Assembly: GCA_036267135.1 (NCBI GenBank)
Contig: DATAWQ010000054.1
Span: 1 to 64,000, forward strand
Direction of reading: 5' to 3'
Length of the DNA: 64,000 nucleotides
From: PALSA-505 sp036267135
Lineage (GTDB): Bacteria > Actinomycetota > Actinomycetes > Streptosporangiales > Streptosporangiaceae
The translations under genes were made by a program, and so were the position numbers. Of this stretch, positions 26,101-34,291 are shown one piece after another (the stretch's first letter is position 1; each line of letters opens with the position of its first letter). Below the pieces are notes generated by a model. The model was given only the letters and a program-made list of their open reading frames with translations, had not been told where the DNA came from and ran no database searches.

Positions 26101-27421
26101 CGCCGCCGAGATGCTGCGCGGCCACCTGGAGTACGTGGGCCCGTCCACGGTGGCCGACCTGGCCCACGCGACCTGCCTGGGCGGCTCGGACGTGCTGCGC
26201 GCGCTGATCCGGCTGGAGACCGAGGGCTTCGCGCTGCAGGGCCACTTCACCGCCGACAGTGCTGCCTCACGCGGGTCGGACGAGTACTGCGCCCGCCGGG
26301 TGCTGGCCCGGATCCATGCTTACACCAGGGAGCGCAAGCGCCGGGAGATCGAGCCGGTCAACGCGCGGGACTTCATGCGGTTCCTGCTGCGCTGGCAGCA
26401 CGTGACGCCGGACAGCCGGATGGAGGGCCGATTCGGCGTGCTGCCGGTGGTCGAGCAACTCCAGGGGTTCGAGCTGGCCGCTGGGGCGTGGGAGACGATC
26501 CTGGCAGCCCGGGTGGCGGGCTACCGCCCCGAATGGCTGGACGAGACCTGCCTGTCCGGGCAGGTCTCGTGGGGGCGGCTGTCGATCCGCGAGACCGCGC
26601 CGGACGCCGCGCCCAGGCGCGGCGGGCTGACCCCGTCCCGGGCCACCCCGATAACGCTGGTGGTCAGGGACGACCTGCCCTGGCTGCTCACCGCGGCCCG
26701 CGGCGAACGGCAGCCGGTCCAGCCGGGCCCAGGCCGCACCCGCGACGTGCTGGACGCGCTGGCCGAGCACGGCGCGCTGTTCCAGCCGGACCTCGCGACG
26801 CTGACCGGGCGGCTGCCCACCGAGGTCGAGGAGGCCCTGTGGGATGGGGTGGCCAGGGGGCTGGTGACGGCCGACGGCTTCCGGGCGATCAGGTCGCTGC
26901 TGGGCCGCCGGGCCGCGACGGCCGCCCGCGGCCGCAGGCTGCGCCGGGCCGGGCGCGGCCTGGCCACCGGGTCGGCCGGCCGGTGGTCGATGCTGCCGGA
27001 TGCGATGGCCGCCGAGGACCCCGACGAACTGGCCGAAGCGGTGGCCGAGCAGCTCATCGCCCGCTGGGGCGTGGTGTTCCGGGACATGATGACCAGGGAG
27101 AACCTGGCGGTGAGCTGGCGCGACCTGCTGTGGGCGATGCGCCGGATGGAGGCCAGGGGCACGATCAGGGGCGGCCGGTTCGTGAGCGGGTTCAGCGGTG
27201 AGCAGTTCGCGCTGCCCGAGGCGGTGGACGCGCTGCGCTCGGTGCGCAAGCTCAAGCTCGCCGGCGAGCGGGTCACGGTCTCCGGCGCCGACCCGCTGAA
27301 CCTGGCCGGGATCGTGCTGCCAGGCCCGCGGGTGCCGGCGCTGCCGACCAACTCGGTCACCTATGTCGACGGGATGGTCGCCCCGGCCGGGGACGTCACG
27401 CCGCCCAGCCTGAGCGCCTGA
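23114..27421 (+). CDS. lhr: ATP-dependent helicase Lhr
   Basis: 1435 residues from the GTG at 23114 (family proteins start at this LESFHPAVRTWFERRFP block). Lhr is a large superfamily-2 3'-5' DNA helicase involved in DNA repair. Motifs in order: TLIAAPTGSGKTLAAFL (Walker A), DEIH, GLSATQRPIE, VFVNTRRMSERVA, AHHGSLSAGRRQRVE, ATASLELGIDVG and QRVGRSNHTLSG. The second half is the long Lhr-specific region with winged-helix and C-terminal domains (SGEQFALPEAVDALRSV near the end). Length fits the family. The 3' end overlaps a small convergent gene by 26 bases. Confidence 0.95.
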   Translation: MLESFHPAVRTWFERRFPAGPTAPQAGGWREIAAGEHTLIAAPTGSGKTLAAFLVCIDRLCHAAQQRQQTMAYEDEDGAEPRPGPRVVYVSPLKALAVDIQQNLDAPLREIGEVARELGCPVPDIKVGVRTGDTAQADRAAMLRHPPDFLVTTPESLYLLVTSERSREMLRSVQTVIVDEIHAVAGNKRGSHLALTLERLDHVTDGPLQRVGLSATQRPIETVARLLVGAGPGRSRPDGSPDCQIVDSGHRRELDLALQLPDDELEAVASTDQMSQILDLIAAQVVDRKTTLVFVNTRRMSERVAHQLGERLGEDQVAAHHGSLSAGRRQRVEARLRAGDLKALVATASLELGIDVGPVELVCQIGSPRSFATFLQRVGRSNHTLSGVPTGRLYPTTRDELVECAALLRGVKAGRLDAIIVPERPLDIVAQQVVAECAAQDWAEDGLFELVTTAAPFAGLPREDFDEVLEMVSEGIRTGRGRRAAYLHRDQVNGQLRARRGARLAALTSGGAIPELGDYRVIAEPDETPVGTVNEDWAVESMAGDVFLLGTTSWRIRKVEPGTVRVVDAHGAPPSAPFWLGEAPGRTIELSDEVSKLRQDINERLRHENTDDTQAQARAWLQEESAIGPLAAETIVRYLATGLAELGTLPTLDTIVLERFFDPSGGMQLVGHVPYGARVNRALGLALRKRFCVTFDFELQAAASDDAILLSLGPQHSFPLERVPKFLASKTVENVVRQAVLNSPMFPARWRWNLNTSLTVLRMRGGKKNPPAIQRMEADDMMAAVFPTLAACQENVAPGPIDIPDHPLVRQTLADCLHEAMDIEGLRALVGKIEAGEVTVVVRDTTEPSVLAHEILNGRPFTYLDDAPLEERRSRQVTLRRGLPVEARDLAHLDPDAIARVRDQVSPEVRDADELHDLLMTVLGHRPDPRWETLFADLVSAGRAVVLHAPGDDLWCSVERRPRLEKLFPGAAVTPDHPSPVPATALSLQAGDPDEIAAEMLRGHLEYVGPSTVADLAHATCLGGSDVLRALIRLETEGFALQGHFTADSAASRGSDEYCARRVLARIHAYTRERKRREIEPVNARDFMRFLLRWQHVTPDSRMEGRFGVLPVVEQLQGFELAAGAWETILAARVAGYRPEWLDETCLSGQVSWGRLSIRETAPDAAPRRGGLTPSRATPITLVVRDDLPWLLTAARGERQPVQPGPGRTRDVLDALAEHGALFQPDLATLTGRLPTEVEEALWDGVARGLVTADGFRAIRSLLGRRAATAARGRRLRRAGRGLATGSAGRWSMLPDAMAAEDPDELAEAVAEQLIARWGVVFRDMMTRENLAVSWRDLLWAMRRMEARGTIRGGRFVSGFSGEQFALPEAVDALRSVRKLKLAGERVTVSGADPLNLAGIVLPGPRVPALPTNSVTYVDGMVAPAGDVTPPSLSA

Positions 27422-27533
27422 ACCAGTCACGCCGGTCCCTGCGTCCTGCCCGGCAGCCCCGGGTCTGGGCGACCTGGTCCTTGACCTCGCTGATGTGCTG
27501 CTGGACGTTGGCCTCGGCCATTTCGAAGTTCAT
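27396..27533 (-). CDS. Small ORF coupled to the MFS gene
   Basis: 45 codons: the ATG (27531-27533) overlaps the TGA of the MFS gene as ATGA, repeating the coupling between ArsR and MFS upstream. The product is a short charged helix (MNFEMAEANVQQHISEVKDQ) with a basic tail rich in Arg. Small ORFs of this sort often end actinomycete operons, without known function. Its last 26 bases lie antisense to the end of lhr. Confidence 0.5.
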   Translation of the reverse strand: MNFEMAEANVQQHISEVKDQVAQTRGCRAGRRDRRDWFRRSGWAA

Positions 27534-28942
27534 GATGCGTACCTCTCGGTGTCAGGGTTGCTGGAAGCGGGTTGCAGAGCGTCGCTGCCGGTGGCTGGGC
27601 TGCCGGTGGTTGGGCTGCCGGTGGTTGGGCTATCGGTGGTGACGCCGAAGTTCCGCCAGGCTCGCTGGCTGATGCCGAGCAGGATGGCGAATGCGAGCGC
27701 GGCCGCGGCGATGGGGAAGAACGGAGCCGGGCCGAGGCCGCGTACCAGGAACGCGCTCACCACCACGGAGACCGGGTACACGCCGACGCTGGTCAGCATC
27801 AGCACGCCGCTGAGCCGGCCAAGCAGGCTGGGCGGGCACCAGCGCTGGAACGCCGTGATCATCACCACGTTGCCGAAGCCGTTCATCACGCCGGTGACGA
27901 GTATGGCCGCGCCGGCGCCGAACACACCGCCCAGATAGGGCACCACGGCCATGGCCGCGGCCTCGATCATGAACGCGGTCGAGCCCGCGATGGCGGGCCG
28001 CCGCAGCCGGCCGAAGTGCGCGGACGCGAGCGTGCCGAGCAAGGCACCGGCGCCGAACGCGGCGATGAGGCCGCCGAAGCCACCGGCGCCGGTGTGCAGT
28101 GGACCGTGCGCCAGCGACGGCAGCGCCACCCCGTCTATCCCGCCGGAACCCAGGTTGGCCACGACGGTCACCAGCAGCGCGATCTGCAGAGCTCGCTCCG
28201 CCCGTATCGTCCCGAGCACGGTCGGCGCGCCGCCGCTCTGGCCGGCGCCGGGTGTGATGTCGCCGGATACGGGGGTCGGTGCGGCCTGCCCGTCCAGTGC
28301 GGGCCCGTCCGCTGCCGCGGCGGTGCCAGCGCGAGCGGTGCGTCCGGCGCGCTTGGCGGCGCCGACCCCGACCAGGCTCAGCGCCGAGATGGCGAACGAC
28401 GCCGCGTCCAGCCCGAAGGCGGGCGCGGGGCCGATCAGCGCCACCATCGCACCGCCGAGCACCGGGCCGATCAACGTCGCTAGCTGGGTTCCGGCCGAGG
28501 CCAGCGCGTTGCCGGCCTGGAGGTCCTCGTCGGGCAGCAGTTGCGGGATGATCGCGAACGACCCGGGCAGGAACATGCCCTCCCCGGCGCCGAGCAACAC
28601 GGCGATGGGAACCAGGACGACCGCGCGGGCGGGCCCGGCGGCCGCCGCTACGGCCAGGCCCGCGGCGGCGAGCACGCGCACGGTGTCGCTGGCCATCATC
28701 ACGATCCACGGATGCCACCGGTCGGCCGCCTGCCCGCCCACCGCGAGCAGCACGGTGCGTGGGATCCCGTAGGCGGCGAGCACGGTGCCCAGCAGCAGTG
28801 TCCCGCCGTGGACGGCGAGCACGTACCAGGGCAGCGCCACCATGTAGAACGCGTCGCCGACGTTCGAGGCGAGCTGGCCGCCCGCGAGCAACCGGAAGCC
28901 GCGGTGCCGCAGCGGGGCGAACCCTTGAGTCGCGCGGCTCAT
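27530..28942 (-). CDS. MFS transporter
   Basis: 470 residues with about 12 hydrophobic segments. It starts FRLLAGGQLASNVGDAFYMVALPWYVL, the typical start of enterobactin-exporter-like (MFS_3) drug/solute exporters. The second half includes ALLVTVVANLGSGGIDGVALPSLA and NGFGNVVMITAFQRWCPPSLLGRLSG. The C-terminal tail carries 15-bp repeat units (TTGSP). The gene overlaps the ArsR gene by four bases, so export under ArsR-type control is likely. Substrate unknown. Confidence 0.9.
   Translation of the reverse strand: MSRATQGFAPLRHRGFRLLAGGQLASNVGDAFYMVALPWYVLAVHGGTLLLGTVLAAYGIPRTVLLAVGGQAADRWHPWIVMMASDTVRVLAAAGLAVAAAAGPARAVVLVPIAVLLGAGEGMFLPGSFAIIPQLLPDEDLQAGNALASAGTQLATLIGPVLGGAMVALIGPAPAFGLDAASFAISALSLVGVGAAKRAGRTARAGTAAAADGPALDGQAAPTPVSGDITPGAGQSGGAPTVLGTIRAERALQIALLVTVVANLGSGGIDGVALPSLAHGPLHTGAGGFGGLIAAFGAGALLGTLASAHFGRLRRPAIAGSTAFMIEAAAMAVVPYLGGVFGAGAAILVTGVMNGFGNVVMITAFQRWCPPSLLGRLSGVLMLTSVGVYPVSVVVSAFLVRGLGPAPFFPIAAAALAFAILLGISQRAWRNFGVTTDSPTTGSPTTGSPATGSDALQPASSNPDTERYAS
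27585..27644. repeat. 15-bp tandem repeat at the MFS C-terminus
   Basis: Four head-to-tail units of CTGCCGGTGGTTGGG and variants (plus strand), encoding TTGSP repeats in the MFS tail. In frame, so copy number can change harmlessly. Confidence 0.8.
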
Positions 28943-29661
28943 TGCTCGTCTTCTTCCGCGTCGCCCGCTTCACCGGGGCTGGATGAACTCGGGCTGGGTC
29001 CGTCGCCGCTGCCCGGTTTGGGAGGCTCCATCGGGTAACCCATGAGCAAGAGCTCCACCGGCACCGACCCGTGCGGGCGCAGCGAGGGGTCGGTGATCCG
29101 CCTACCCTCGTCGAACCAGCGCATGAGCACGTCGTGCATCTCACTCTGGAGCTGTTCCAGCTCGCGAGCAGTCAGGTAGAAGATGTACTCATTGCTTATG
29201 GCGGCGTCACGCCACTGCGCCGAGTAGCTCGACTTGGTGTCATGCCAGGTCAGGTACCGCGCGATCTGGCGCTCTCTGGTCACCCTCCCCAGCACGTTGG
29301 CCGCGATATCGGCCTCCGGGTCTTCGAGCGTGGCGGGGATGTTGACGCCCAGGGTGACGATCCGCCACGGCCGGGCCCGGCCTTTGCCACCCCCCGCCTC
29401 CTCGACGAACCCGTACTTGGCGAGCTGACGCAGGTGGAACGAGCAAGTAGTGGGCGACTCGTCGATCCGCTCACCCACCTCGGTCGCGGTCATCGCGCCA
29501 CCGAGGCTCAGTGCCTCAACGATGGCGATCCGAACCGGATGCGCCAGGGCCCGCATGGTCCGGGCGTCCGTGATCGTCCGCAATTCCTTATGCCGTTGCG
29601 CTTCCACATCCGCTTCCGCTTCCGCATCCGGCGCAACCGGCGTTTCATCGTCGAGAGCCAT
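28939..29661 (-). CDS. ArsR-type winged-helix regulator
   Basis: 240 residues from the ATG at 29659-29661; a near-consensus promoter ends just before it, so the message may be leaderless. The winged helix is clear: RTMRALAHPVRIAIVEALSLGGAMTATEVGERIDESPTTCSFHLRQLAKYGFVEEAGGG. The C-terminal half is an uncharacterised helical domain (SNEYIFYLTARELEQLQSEM) with an acidic tail. It heads a three-gene operon with the MFS exporter and probably represses it. The palindrome between the promoter boxes is its likely site. Confidence 0.88.
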   Translation of the reverse strand: MALDDETPVAPDAEAEADVEAQRHKELRTITDARTMRALAHPVRIAIVEALSLGGAMTATEVGERIDESPTTCSFHLRQLAKYGFVEEAGGGKGRARPWRIVTLGVNIPATLEDPEADIAANVLGRVTRERQIARYLTWHDTKSSYSAQWRDAAISNEYIFYLTARELEQLQSEMHDVLMRWFDEGRRITDPSLRPHGSVPVELLLMGYPMEPPKPGSGDGPSPSSSSPGEAGDAEEDEQ

Positions 29662-29675
29662 ATCTCGATACTGAA

Positions 29676-29697
29676 CTCTCGAGAGCTTCTCTGTCAA
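29676..29697 (-). promoter_or_regulatory. Promoter and operator of the ArsR-MFS operon
   Basis: On the minus strand a consensus -35 TTGACA (29692-29697) is followed after 17-18 bases by a -10-like CAGTAT (29668-29673). The palindrome CTCTCGAGAG (29676-29685) fills the spacer, a classic repressor position. A related ACTCTCAAGA lies just upstream near 29705. Confidence 0.6.
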
Positions 29698-29827
29698 GAG
29701 AAAACTCTCAAGACAAAGTTCGCGAAGCCCAGCCGACTAACTGAATGTGTTGGTTGTGGCAACGTGATCAATCTTGGGTAGACGTTGCCGCAACCATCCT
29801 CGGCGCCGGGCAGGGCGACGGCGTTCA

Positions 29828-29844
29828 GGTGGCCACCGTTCAGG
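29828..29844. repeat. GGTGGCCACC dispersed repeat, copy 2
   Basis: GGTGGCCACCGTTCAGG, between the ArsR promoter and the end of the ABC permease gene. It shares GGTGGCCACCGTTCA with the copy at 53969. Confidence 0.6.
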
Positions 29845-29901
29845 AAGATTCAGGGTTGGGGAGAGCCCCGGACACCGGCGAAGCGGAGACCAGCCCTGGA
29901 T

Positions 29902-30750
29902 CTAGCTGGCGCGGCGGTAGGCGCGGACGGCCAGCGGGGAGAAGACGAGGAAGATGCCGGCGATCCACACCAGGCCTTCCCACAGGCTCGGCTCAAGCGG
30001 GCCGGCGGCCTGGCCGAGTGCGAGCGAGCGCATGGCGTTGATCACAAAGGTGACGGGCTGGTTGCTGGCGAACGCCTGCAGCCATCCCGGCATGCTCGAA
30101 ATCGGCACGAACGCCGAGCTCACGAACGTGAGCGGGAACAGCCAGATCATCCCGAACGCCTGAACCGACTCCTCGTCCCCGATGGCCAACCCGGTGAAGG
30201 CGGCGATCAGACAGATGGCCAGCCCGAACACCAGCGCGAGCAGGACCATGAGAATGGCCGGGCCAACGCCGTTGGAAAACCGGAAGCCGACCGCATAACC
30301 CACGCCGACGATGATCAGGATCGTCACGGCCATCCGCCCAGTGTCCGCGACCAGCCGGCCCGCCAGCACCGCGGACCGGGCCATCGGCATCACCCGCAGC
30401 CGGTCGATAACGCCCTTCTTCAGCTCCTGGGCCAGCGCGATGGCCGTGCCGAACGTCGCGAACGCCGCGGTCTGGCCGATGATGCCCGGCATCAGGTAGT
30501 TGACGTACCCGCCCGGGATCCCCCGCACCGGGATCGCGCCACCGAAGACGTAGCGGAACATCAGCACGAACATGATCGGCTGGATCACGGTGAACACGAT
30601 GTAGGCGGGAACACGCGCCCAGACCAGCAGGTTGCGCCGGGCGATGGTGAGCGTGTCGGTCACCGCCCAGCGTGCCTGGAGCACCAGGCTGGGCTCGTCG
30701 TCGTGGGCGGGCAGGCCTGGCGCGCTGTCCTGCGCGGTGATCGCGGTCAT
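29902..30750 (-). CDS. ABC-2 type permease (DrrB-like)
   Basis: 282 residues with six hydrophobic segments. Family blocks: YIVFTVIQPIMFVLMFRYVFGGAI, YLMPGIIGQTAAFATFGTAIAL, KGVIDRLRVMPMARSAVLAGRL and SSAFVPISSMPGWLQAFASNQPVT. It is the membrane half of a DrrAB-type exporter, usually for hydrophobic drugs or lipids. Its ATG overlaps the stop of the ATPase gene by four bases. Confidence 0.92.
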   Translation of the reverse strand: MTAITAQDSAPGLPAHDDEPSLVLQARWAVTDTLTIARRNLLVWARVPAYIVFTVIQPIMFVLMFRYVFGGAIPVRGIPGGYVNYLMPGIIGQTAAFATFGTAIALAQELKKGVIDRLRVMPMARSAVLAGRLVADTGRMAVTILIIVGVGYAVGFRFSNGVGPAILMVLLALVFGLAICLIAAFTGLAIGDEESVQAFGMIWLFPLTFVSSAFVPISSMPGWLQAFASNQPVTFVINAMRSLALGQAAGPLEPSLWEGLVWIAGIFLVFSPLAVRAYRRAS

Positions 30751-31781
30751 GATGCTGCCTTCGCTGTGTCCTGGCCCCGGGTTTTGCGCCTGCTCCGGCG
30801 GCGCCCCTTCGGCTCTTCTTCCTCCTCGGCGGCGTGACCGGTCAGGGCCATGAACGCGTCGTCGAGCGAGGGCCGCCGCATGGTGAGCCCGTGCGTCTCG
30901 ACGTGGACGGAGTCCAGCCCGCGCACCGCCTCGATCAGCGCGTCCGAGCCGCGGCCGCCGACCCCGACGCTGACCACGCTGGTGTCCTGATCGACGTGTG
31001 GCTCCGCGTCGCCGATCTGCTTGATCGCCGCGACCGCGTCGGGAATCTTGGCCCGGTCCAGCACGGTGAACTCGACGACGTCGCCGCCGACCCGCCCCTT
31101 CAGCTCCTCAGACGTCCCGGCGGCGATGACCAGCCCGTGGTCGATGACCACGATCTCGTCGGCCAGTTCGTCGGCCTCGTCCAGATACTGGGTGGTGAGC
31201 AGCAGCGTCGTGCCCCCGGCCACCAGCGCCCTGATCGTTTCCCACATGCTCAGCCGCGATCTGGGGTCCAGGCCGGTGGTCGGCTCGTCCAGGAACAAGA
31301 CCTTGGGCTGCCCGACCAGGCTGGCGGCCAGATCGAGACGGCGCTGCATGCCGCCGGAGAAGTTCTTCGCCGGCCGGTCGGCGGCGTCGAGCAGGCCGAA
31401 CTGGCCGAGCAGTTCGGTGGCCCGGCTGCGGGCGCGCGGCCAGCTCAGGTGGCAGAGCCGCCCGATGATCTCCAGGTTCTCCCGGCCGGTCAGTTCCTCC
31501 TGGATGGCCAGCGACTGCCCGGCCAGGCCGATCGCGCGGCGGACCGCGGCGGCTTCGCGCACCACGTCGTGGCCCTCCACCTGGGCCCGGCCCGAGTCGG
31601 GCAGCAGCAGCGTGGTCAGGATGCGCACGGCGGTCGTCTTGCCCGCGCCGTTCGGGCCGAGCACCCCGAGAACCGTCCCCCGAGGCACCGACAGATCGAT
31701 GCCGCGCAGCGCCCGGACCTCCCCGAACGATTTGACCAGACCTTCCACCAAGATCGCTTGCGCCGAACCGCTTGGCGACAC
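30747..31781 (-). CDS. ABC transporter ATP-binding protein (DrrA-like)
   Basis: 344 residues, GTG start with AGGAGG ahead. Walker A GPNGAGKTT, Q-loop region, signature FSGGMQRR, Walker B VLFLDEPTTGLDP and a switch region LLTTQYLDEADELAD. The C-terminal extension (residues ~235-310) is the DrrA-type accessory domain, with an acidic-basic tail. It forms an exporter with the permease downstream and is divergent from a TetR gene, the standard drug-pump arrangement. Confidence 0.93.
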   Translation of the reverse strand: MSPSGSAQAILVEGLVKSFGEVRALRGIDLSVPRGTVLGVLGPNGAGKTTAVRILTTLLLPDSGRAQVEGHDVVREAAAVRRAIGLAGQSLAIQEELTGRENLEIIGRLCHLSWPRARSRATELLGQFGLLDAADRPAKNFSGGMQRRLDLAASLVGQPKVLFLDEPTTGLDPRSRLSMWETIRALVAGGTTLLLTTQYLDEADELADEIVVIDHGLVIAAGTSEELKGRVGGDVVEFTVLDRAKIPDAVAAIKQIGDAEPHVDQDTSVVSVGVGGRGSDALIEAVRGLDSVHVETHGLTMRRPSLDDAFMALTGHAAEEEEEPKGRRRSRRKTRGQDTAKAAS

Positions 31782-32191
31782 ACCAACCTCCTGACCGGGC
31801 CCCCAGCCATCGGCGCCGCGCGCCGATGAGCCTACGAACCTACCTCGAAGGGCGCGTAACCGACGAACGAATTACCGCCACGGGTGGTCACAATTGCGTG
31901 GCCCGGACAGCGTGCGCTGACACACCGATGACCGTCGCGAACTGCGACGAGCCCCCACTGATCAGACTAACTCGCGTCCCCGGGACACCCCGCGAGGCTC
32001 GCCGAACTCGCTCGGCCCCTACCCCACCAGCCGCCCCACCCAGCTCGGCGAGGGGCATCTTGACCTGCTCAGCGGGGGACTGAGAGCACGGAGAGGTGAA
32101 TTGTGATTCACTGAATGTAGCTCCACTCAAATGGTGATGACTGTCAAGAGACAGGCAGTGGGCCCGCAGAGCGAGCCGGGAGGATAGACGC
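31782..32191. other. Divergent promoter region of the ABC exporter and TetR genes
   Basis: 410 bases. An AT-richer part (32095-32155) contains ATTCACTGAAT (32106-32116), a palindrome around one base and a candidate TetR site. No gene-like protein on either strand. Confidence 0.5.
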
Positions 32192-32827
32192 GTGGCTGAC
32201 ACAGGGCCGGCGGCCGGTAGCCGCAAGGCGAAGGCGGCGCAGACGGAGGCCGCGCTGAAGGAGGCCGCGCGACGGGTGTTCGCCCGCAGCGGCTACCTGG
32301 ACGCGAAGATCACCGATATCACCACGGAAGCAGGCCGGTCCGTGGGCTCCTTCTACAAGCACTTCGCAGGCAAAGAAGAGGTGCTGCAGGCTCTGCTCAC
32401 CGACTTGACCGCACAAGCCGGTCAGGAACTGGCCACCCACGAGGCAGGCGACGACCTGTCCCAGGAGGCCGCACTGCGGGCCCGGGTCGCCGTGTACTGG
32501 TACACCTACCGCGCTCACTTGCCCGAAATCCGCGCACTGGGGCAGGCGGCGCAGGTGAATCCGGTCTTCGCCGAGCAGGTCGCGCGCGGCAGGCACGCCG
32601 AACTGCAGTCGATGCGCGCGCACTTGGAGCGACTGGCGGCCAGGGGCTTCGACCTGCCCGGCGACCCGGCCGTGCTGGCCTCGGCGTTCAACGCCCTGCT
32701 CGAAGGATTCTGTGCGACCTGGATCATCAACGGCGGCGAGCCCATCGGCCGGGAACTAGGTGACGACGAGGCGATCGACACTCTCACCGGCTTGCTCAGG
32801 CACGGCCTGACCGGCCCGCGACGATGA
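32192..32827 (+). CDS. TetR-family regulator
   Basis: 211 residues, GTG with GGGAGG eight bases ahead. HTH of TetR type: EAALKEAARRVFARSGYLDAKITDITTEAGRSVGSFYKHFAGKEEVL. The C-terminal domain is helical, as usual for ligand binding (YWYTYRAHLPEIRALGQAAQ). It is divergent from the DrrAB-type exporter and probably represses it until a drug binds. Confidence 0.92.
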   Translation: MADTGPAAGSRKAKAAQTEAALKEAARRVFARSGYLDAKITDITTEAGRSVGSFYKHFAGKEEVLQALLTDLTAQAGQELATHEAGDDLSQEAALRARVAVYWYTYRAHLPEIRALGQAAQVNPVFAEQVARGRHAELQSMRAHLERLAARGFDLPGDPAVLASAFNALLEGFCATWIINGGEPIGRELGDDEAIDTLTGLLRHGLTGPRR

Positions 32828-32862
32828 CTCAGGCCCGACAGCGGCATGGCACGATGGGTGGC

Positions 32863-33363
32863 ATGCTATATCAGGTAAAGGAAAAGCTCTTCTCCATCGG
32901 AGATGACTTCTGGGTCACCGACGAGCAGGGTAACAAGGTCTTTCTGGTGGACGGGAAGGCTATGAGCCTCCGGCACACCTTCGAGCTCAAAGACGGCTCA
33001 GGTGCCGTAGTGGCCTCCATTCACAAGAAACTGCTGGCGGTTCGCGACAGCATGGAGATCGAGCGGGACGGCCGGTCGGTCGCCACGGTCAAGAAGGCGC
33101 TCATCTCGCCGTTGCACCATAAATCCGTGGTCGAACTGGCCGACGGCGGCAACCTGGAAGCCATCGGCAACATTATCGACAAGGAATTTGAGATCCGTTC
33201 GGGCGGCACGGTTTTGGCCCGGGTCTCCCGGTCATGGTTCCGCGTCCGCGACACCTACGGAGTGGATGTGGCCGACGGGCAGGATGATGCGCTGATGATA
33301 GCCGTGGCCGTCTGCCTGGACCGGATACACCACGACGAGGAAGAACACCGCGCCGATAGGTAA
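32863..33363 (+). CDS. LURP-one-related (tubby-like fold) protein
   Basis: 166 residues from the ATG at 32863; an ATG nine bases upstream is also possible. The beta-rich pattern with ELKDGSGAVVASIHKKLLAV, MEIERDGRSVATVKKAL and the end ARVSRSWFRVRDTYGVDVA marks LURP-one-related proteins, a tubby-like barrel around a helix found in many actinomycetes. Biochemical role unknown. A strong terminator follows. Confidence 0.85.
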   Translation: MLYQVKEKLFSIGDDFWVTDEQGNKVFLVDGKAMSLRHTFELKDGSGAVVASIHKKLLAVRDSMEIERDGRSVATVKKALISPLHHKSVVELADGGNLEAIGNIIDKEFEIRSGGTVLARVSRSWFRVRDTYGVDVADGQDDALMIAVAVCLDRIHHDEEEHRADR

Positions 33364-33385
33364 CCGCCGAAACTTCTGTCGACGA

Positions 33386-33425
33386 ACAATGGCCGCCTCC
33401 GCTGCTCAGCGGAGGCGGCCATTGT
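33386..33425. terminator. Bidirectional terminator between convergent genes
   Basis: A perfect 19-bp stem (ACAATGGCCGCCTCCGCTG and its complement) with a two-base loop, in the gap between the LURP-one and RDD genes that read toward each other. Confidence 0.85.
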
Positions 33426-33453
33426 CACTTCGCCGCCGTTGTACCCGAGTCGG

Positions 33454-34047
33454 CTACGACGGCCGGTTTTCCAGAACCTTGTTGGGGTCGTGCAGCACCA
33501 CCGTGCCCGCCATCAGATCGTGGAGGGACTTGCGGTCCTTGTTCACACACATGAGGATGAGCGACACCACGCCGATGATGGTGATGAAACTCTCGACCAC
33601 GAAGCGGCCGATGACGTTGCGCAGGGCCATCCAGCCCCAGCCAGGAACCTGGTTGTCATCGGGCCGCCAGCAGCGCATGCCCAGGACCTGCAGCGCCGGG
33701 GTCGTCCCCTGAGCCCACACGATCAGGCCCCAGATGATGTACCCGATACCCAGGGTGACGATACCGAGGGGAATGGCCAGGAAGAAAGCGCCGATCCGCC
33801 GGCCGACGCTGGCCAGCACCACACCCTCGGGCAAGGTGAGGCCGCTTTGCGGATCGTAGTACATGCCCGCCGGGGCGACCACCGTTCCCGGCATCCCGTA
33901 GCCCCCGTATTCGGCACTAGGCGGCGGGGGCATACCGGGAAAAGACTGCTGCGGTGGAGGGAAATCCCTGGTTGGCGGATAATTACCGGGCGGCGGGAAA
34001 TCACCGGGCGGCGGCTGCGGCACGCCCGGATCGGGAGGCTGGGTCAT
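33454..34047 (-). CDS. RDD family membrane protein
   Basis: 197 residues from the ATG at 34045-34047 with a GGGGG site ahead. The first ~80 residues are Pro/Gly-rich and cytoplasmic (PPPGDFPPPGNYPP). The RDD domain follows: VGRRIGAFFLAIPLGIVTLGIGY, then WAQGTTPALQVLGMRC, RNVIGRFVVESFITIIGVV and NKDRKSLHDLMAGTVV. RDD proteins have three membrane helices and unclear transport or folding roles. Proline-rich N-tails are common in the actinomycete form. Confidence 0.9.
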   Translation of the reverse strand: MTQPPDPGVPQPPPGDFPPPGNYPPTRDFPPPQQSFPGMPPPPSAEYGGYGMPGTVVAPAGMYYDPQSGLTLPEGVVLASVGRRIGAFFLAIPLGIVTLGIGYIIWGLIVWAQGTTPALQVLGMRCWRPDDNQVPGWGWMALRNVIGRFVVESFITIIGVVSLILMCVNKDRKSLHDLMAGTVVLHDPNKVLENRPS

Positions 34048-34291
34048 TGTCTGTACCCCCAAGAGAAATGCGATAGCGACGTTGCCCTGTTGCTCAGGGT
34101 GAACCTGATGGATGCTGCTGTCCCCGTCACAGCCGACGAATCCGGTAAAGAACGCTAGAGCTGGACAAACCCCCGGCCGCTGGCAGGATCATGGGTGATC
34201 ATCTCGTAGTCAGCACCGGCCCGCAAGCCCCGTTTGGCAGGCTCGCCATTTCACGGTCTCATCGCCGGGTCAGCCCGTGGTCAAACCCTGG

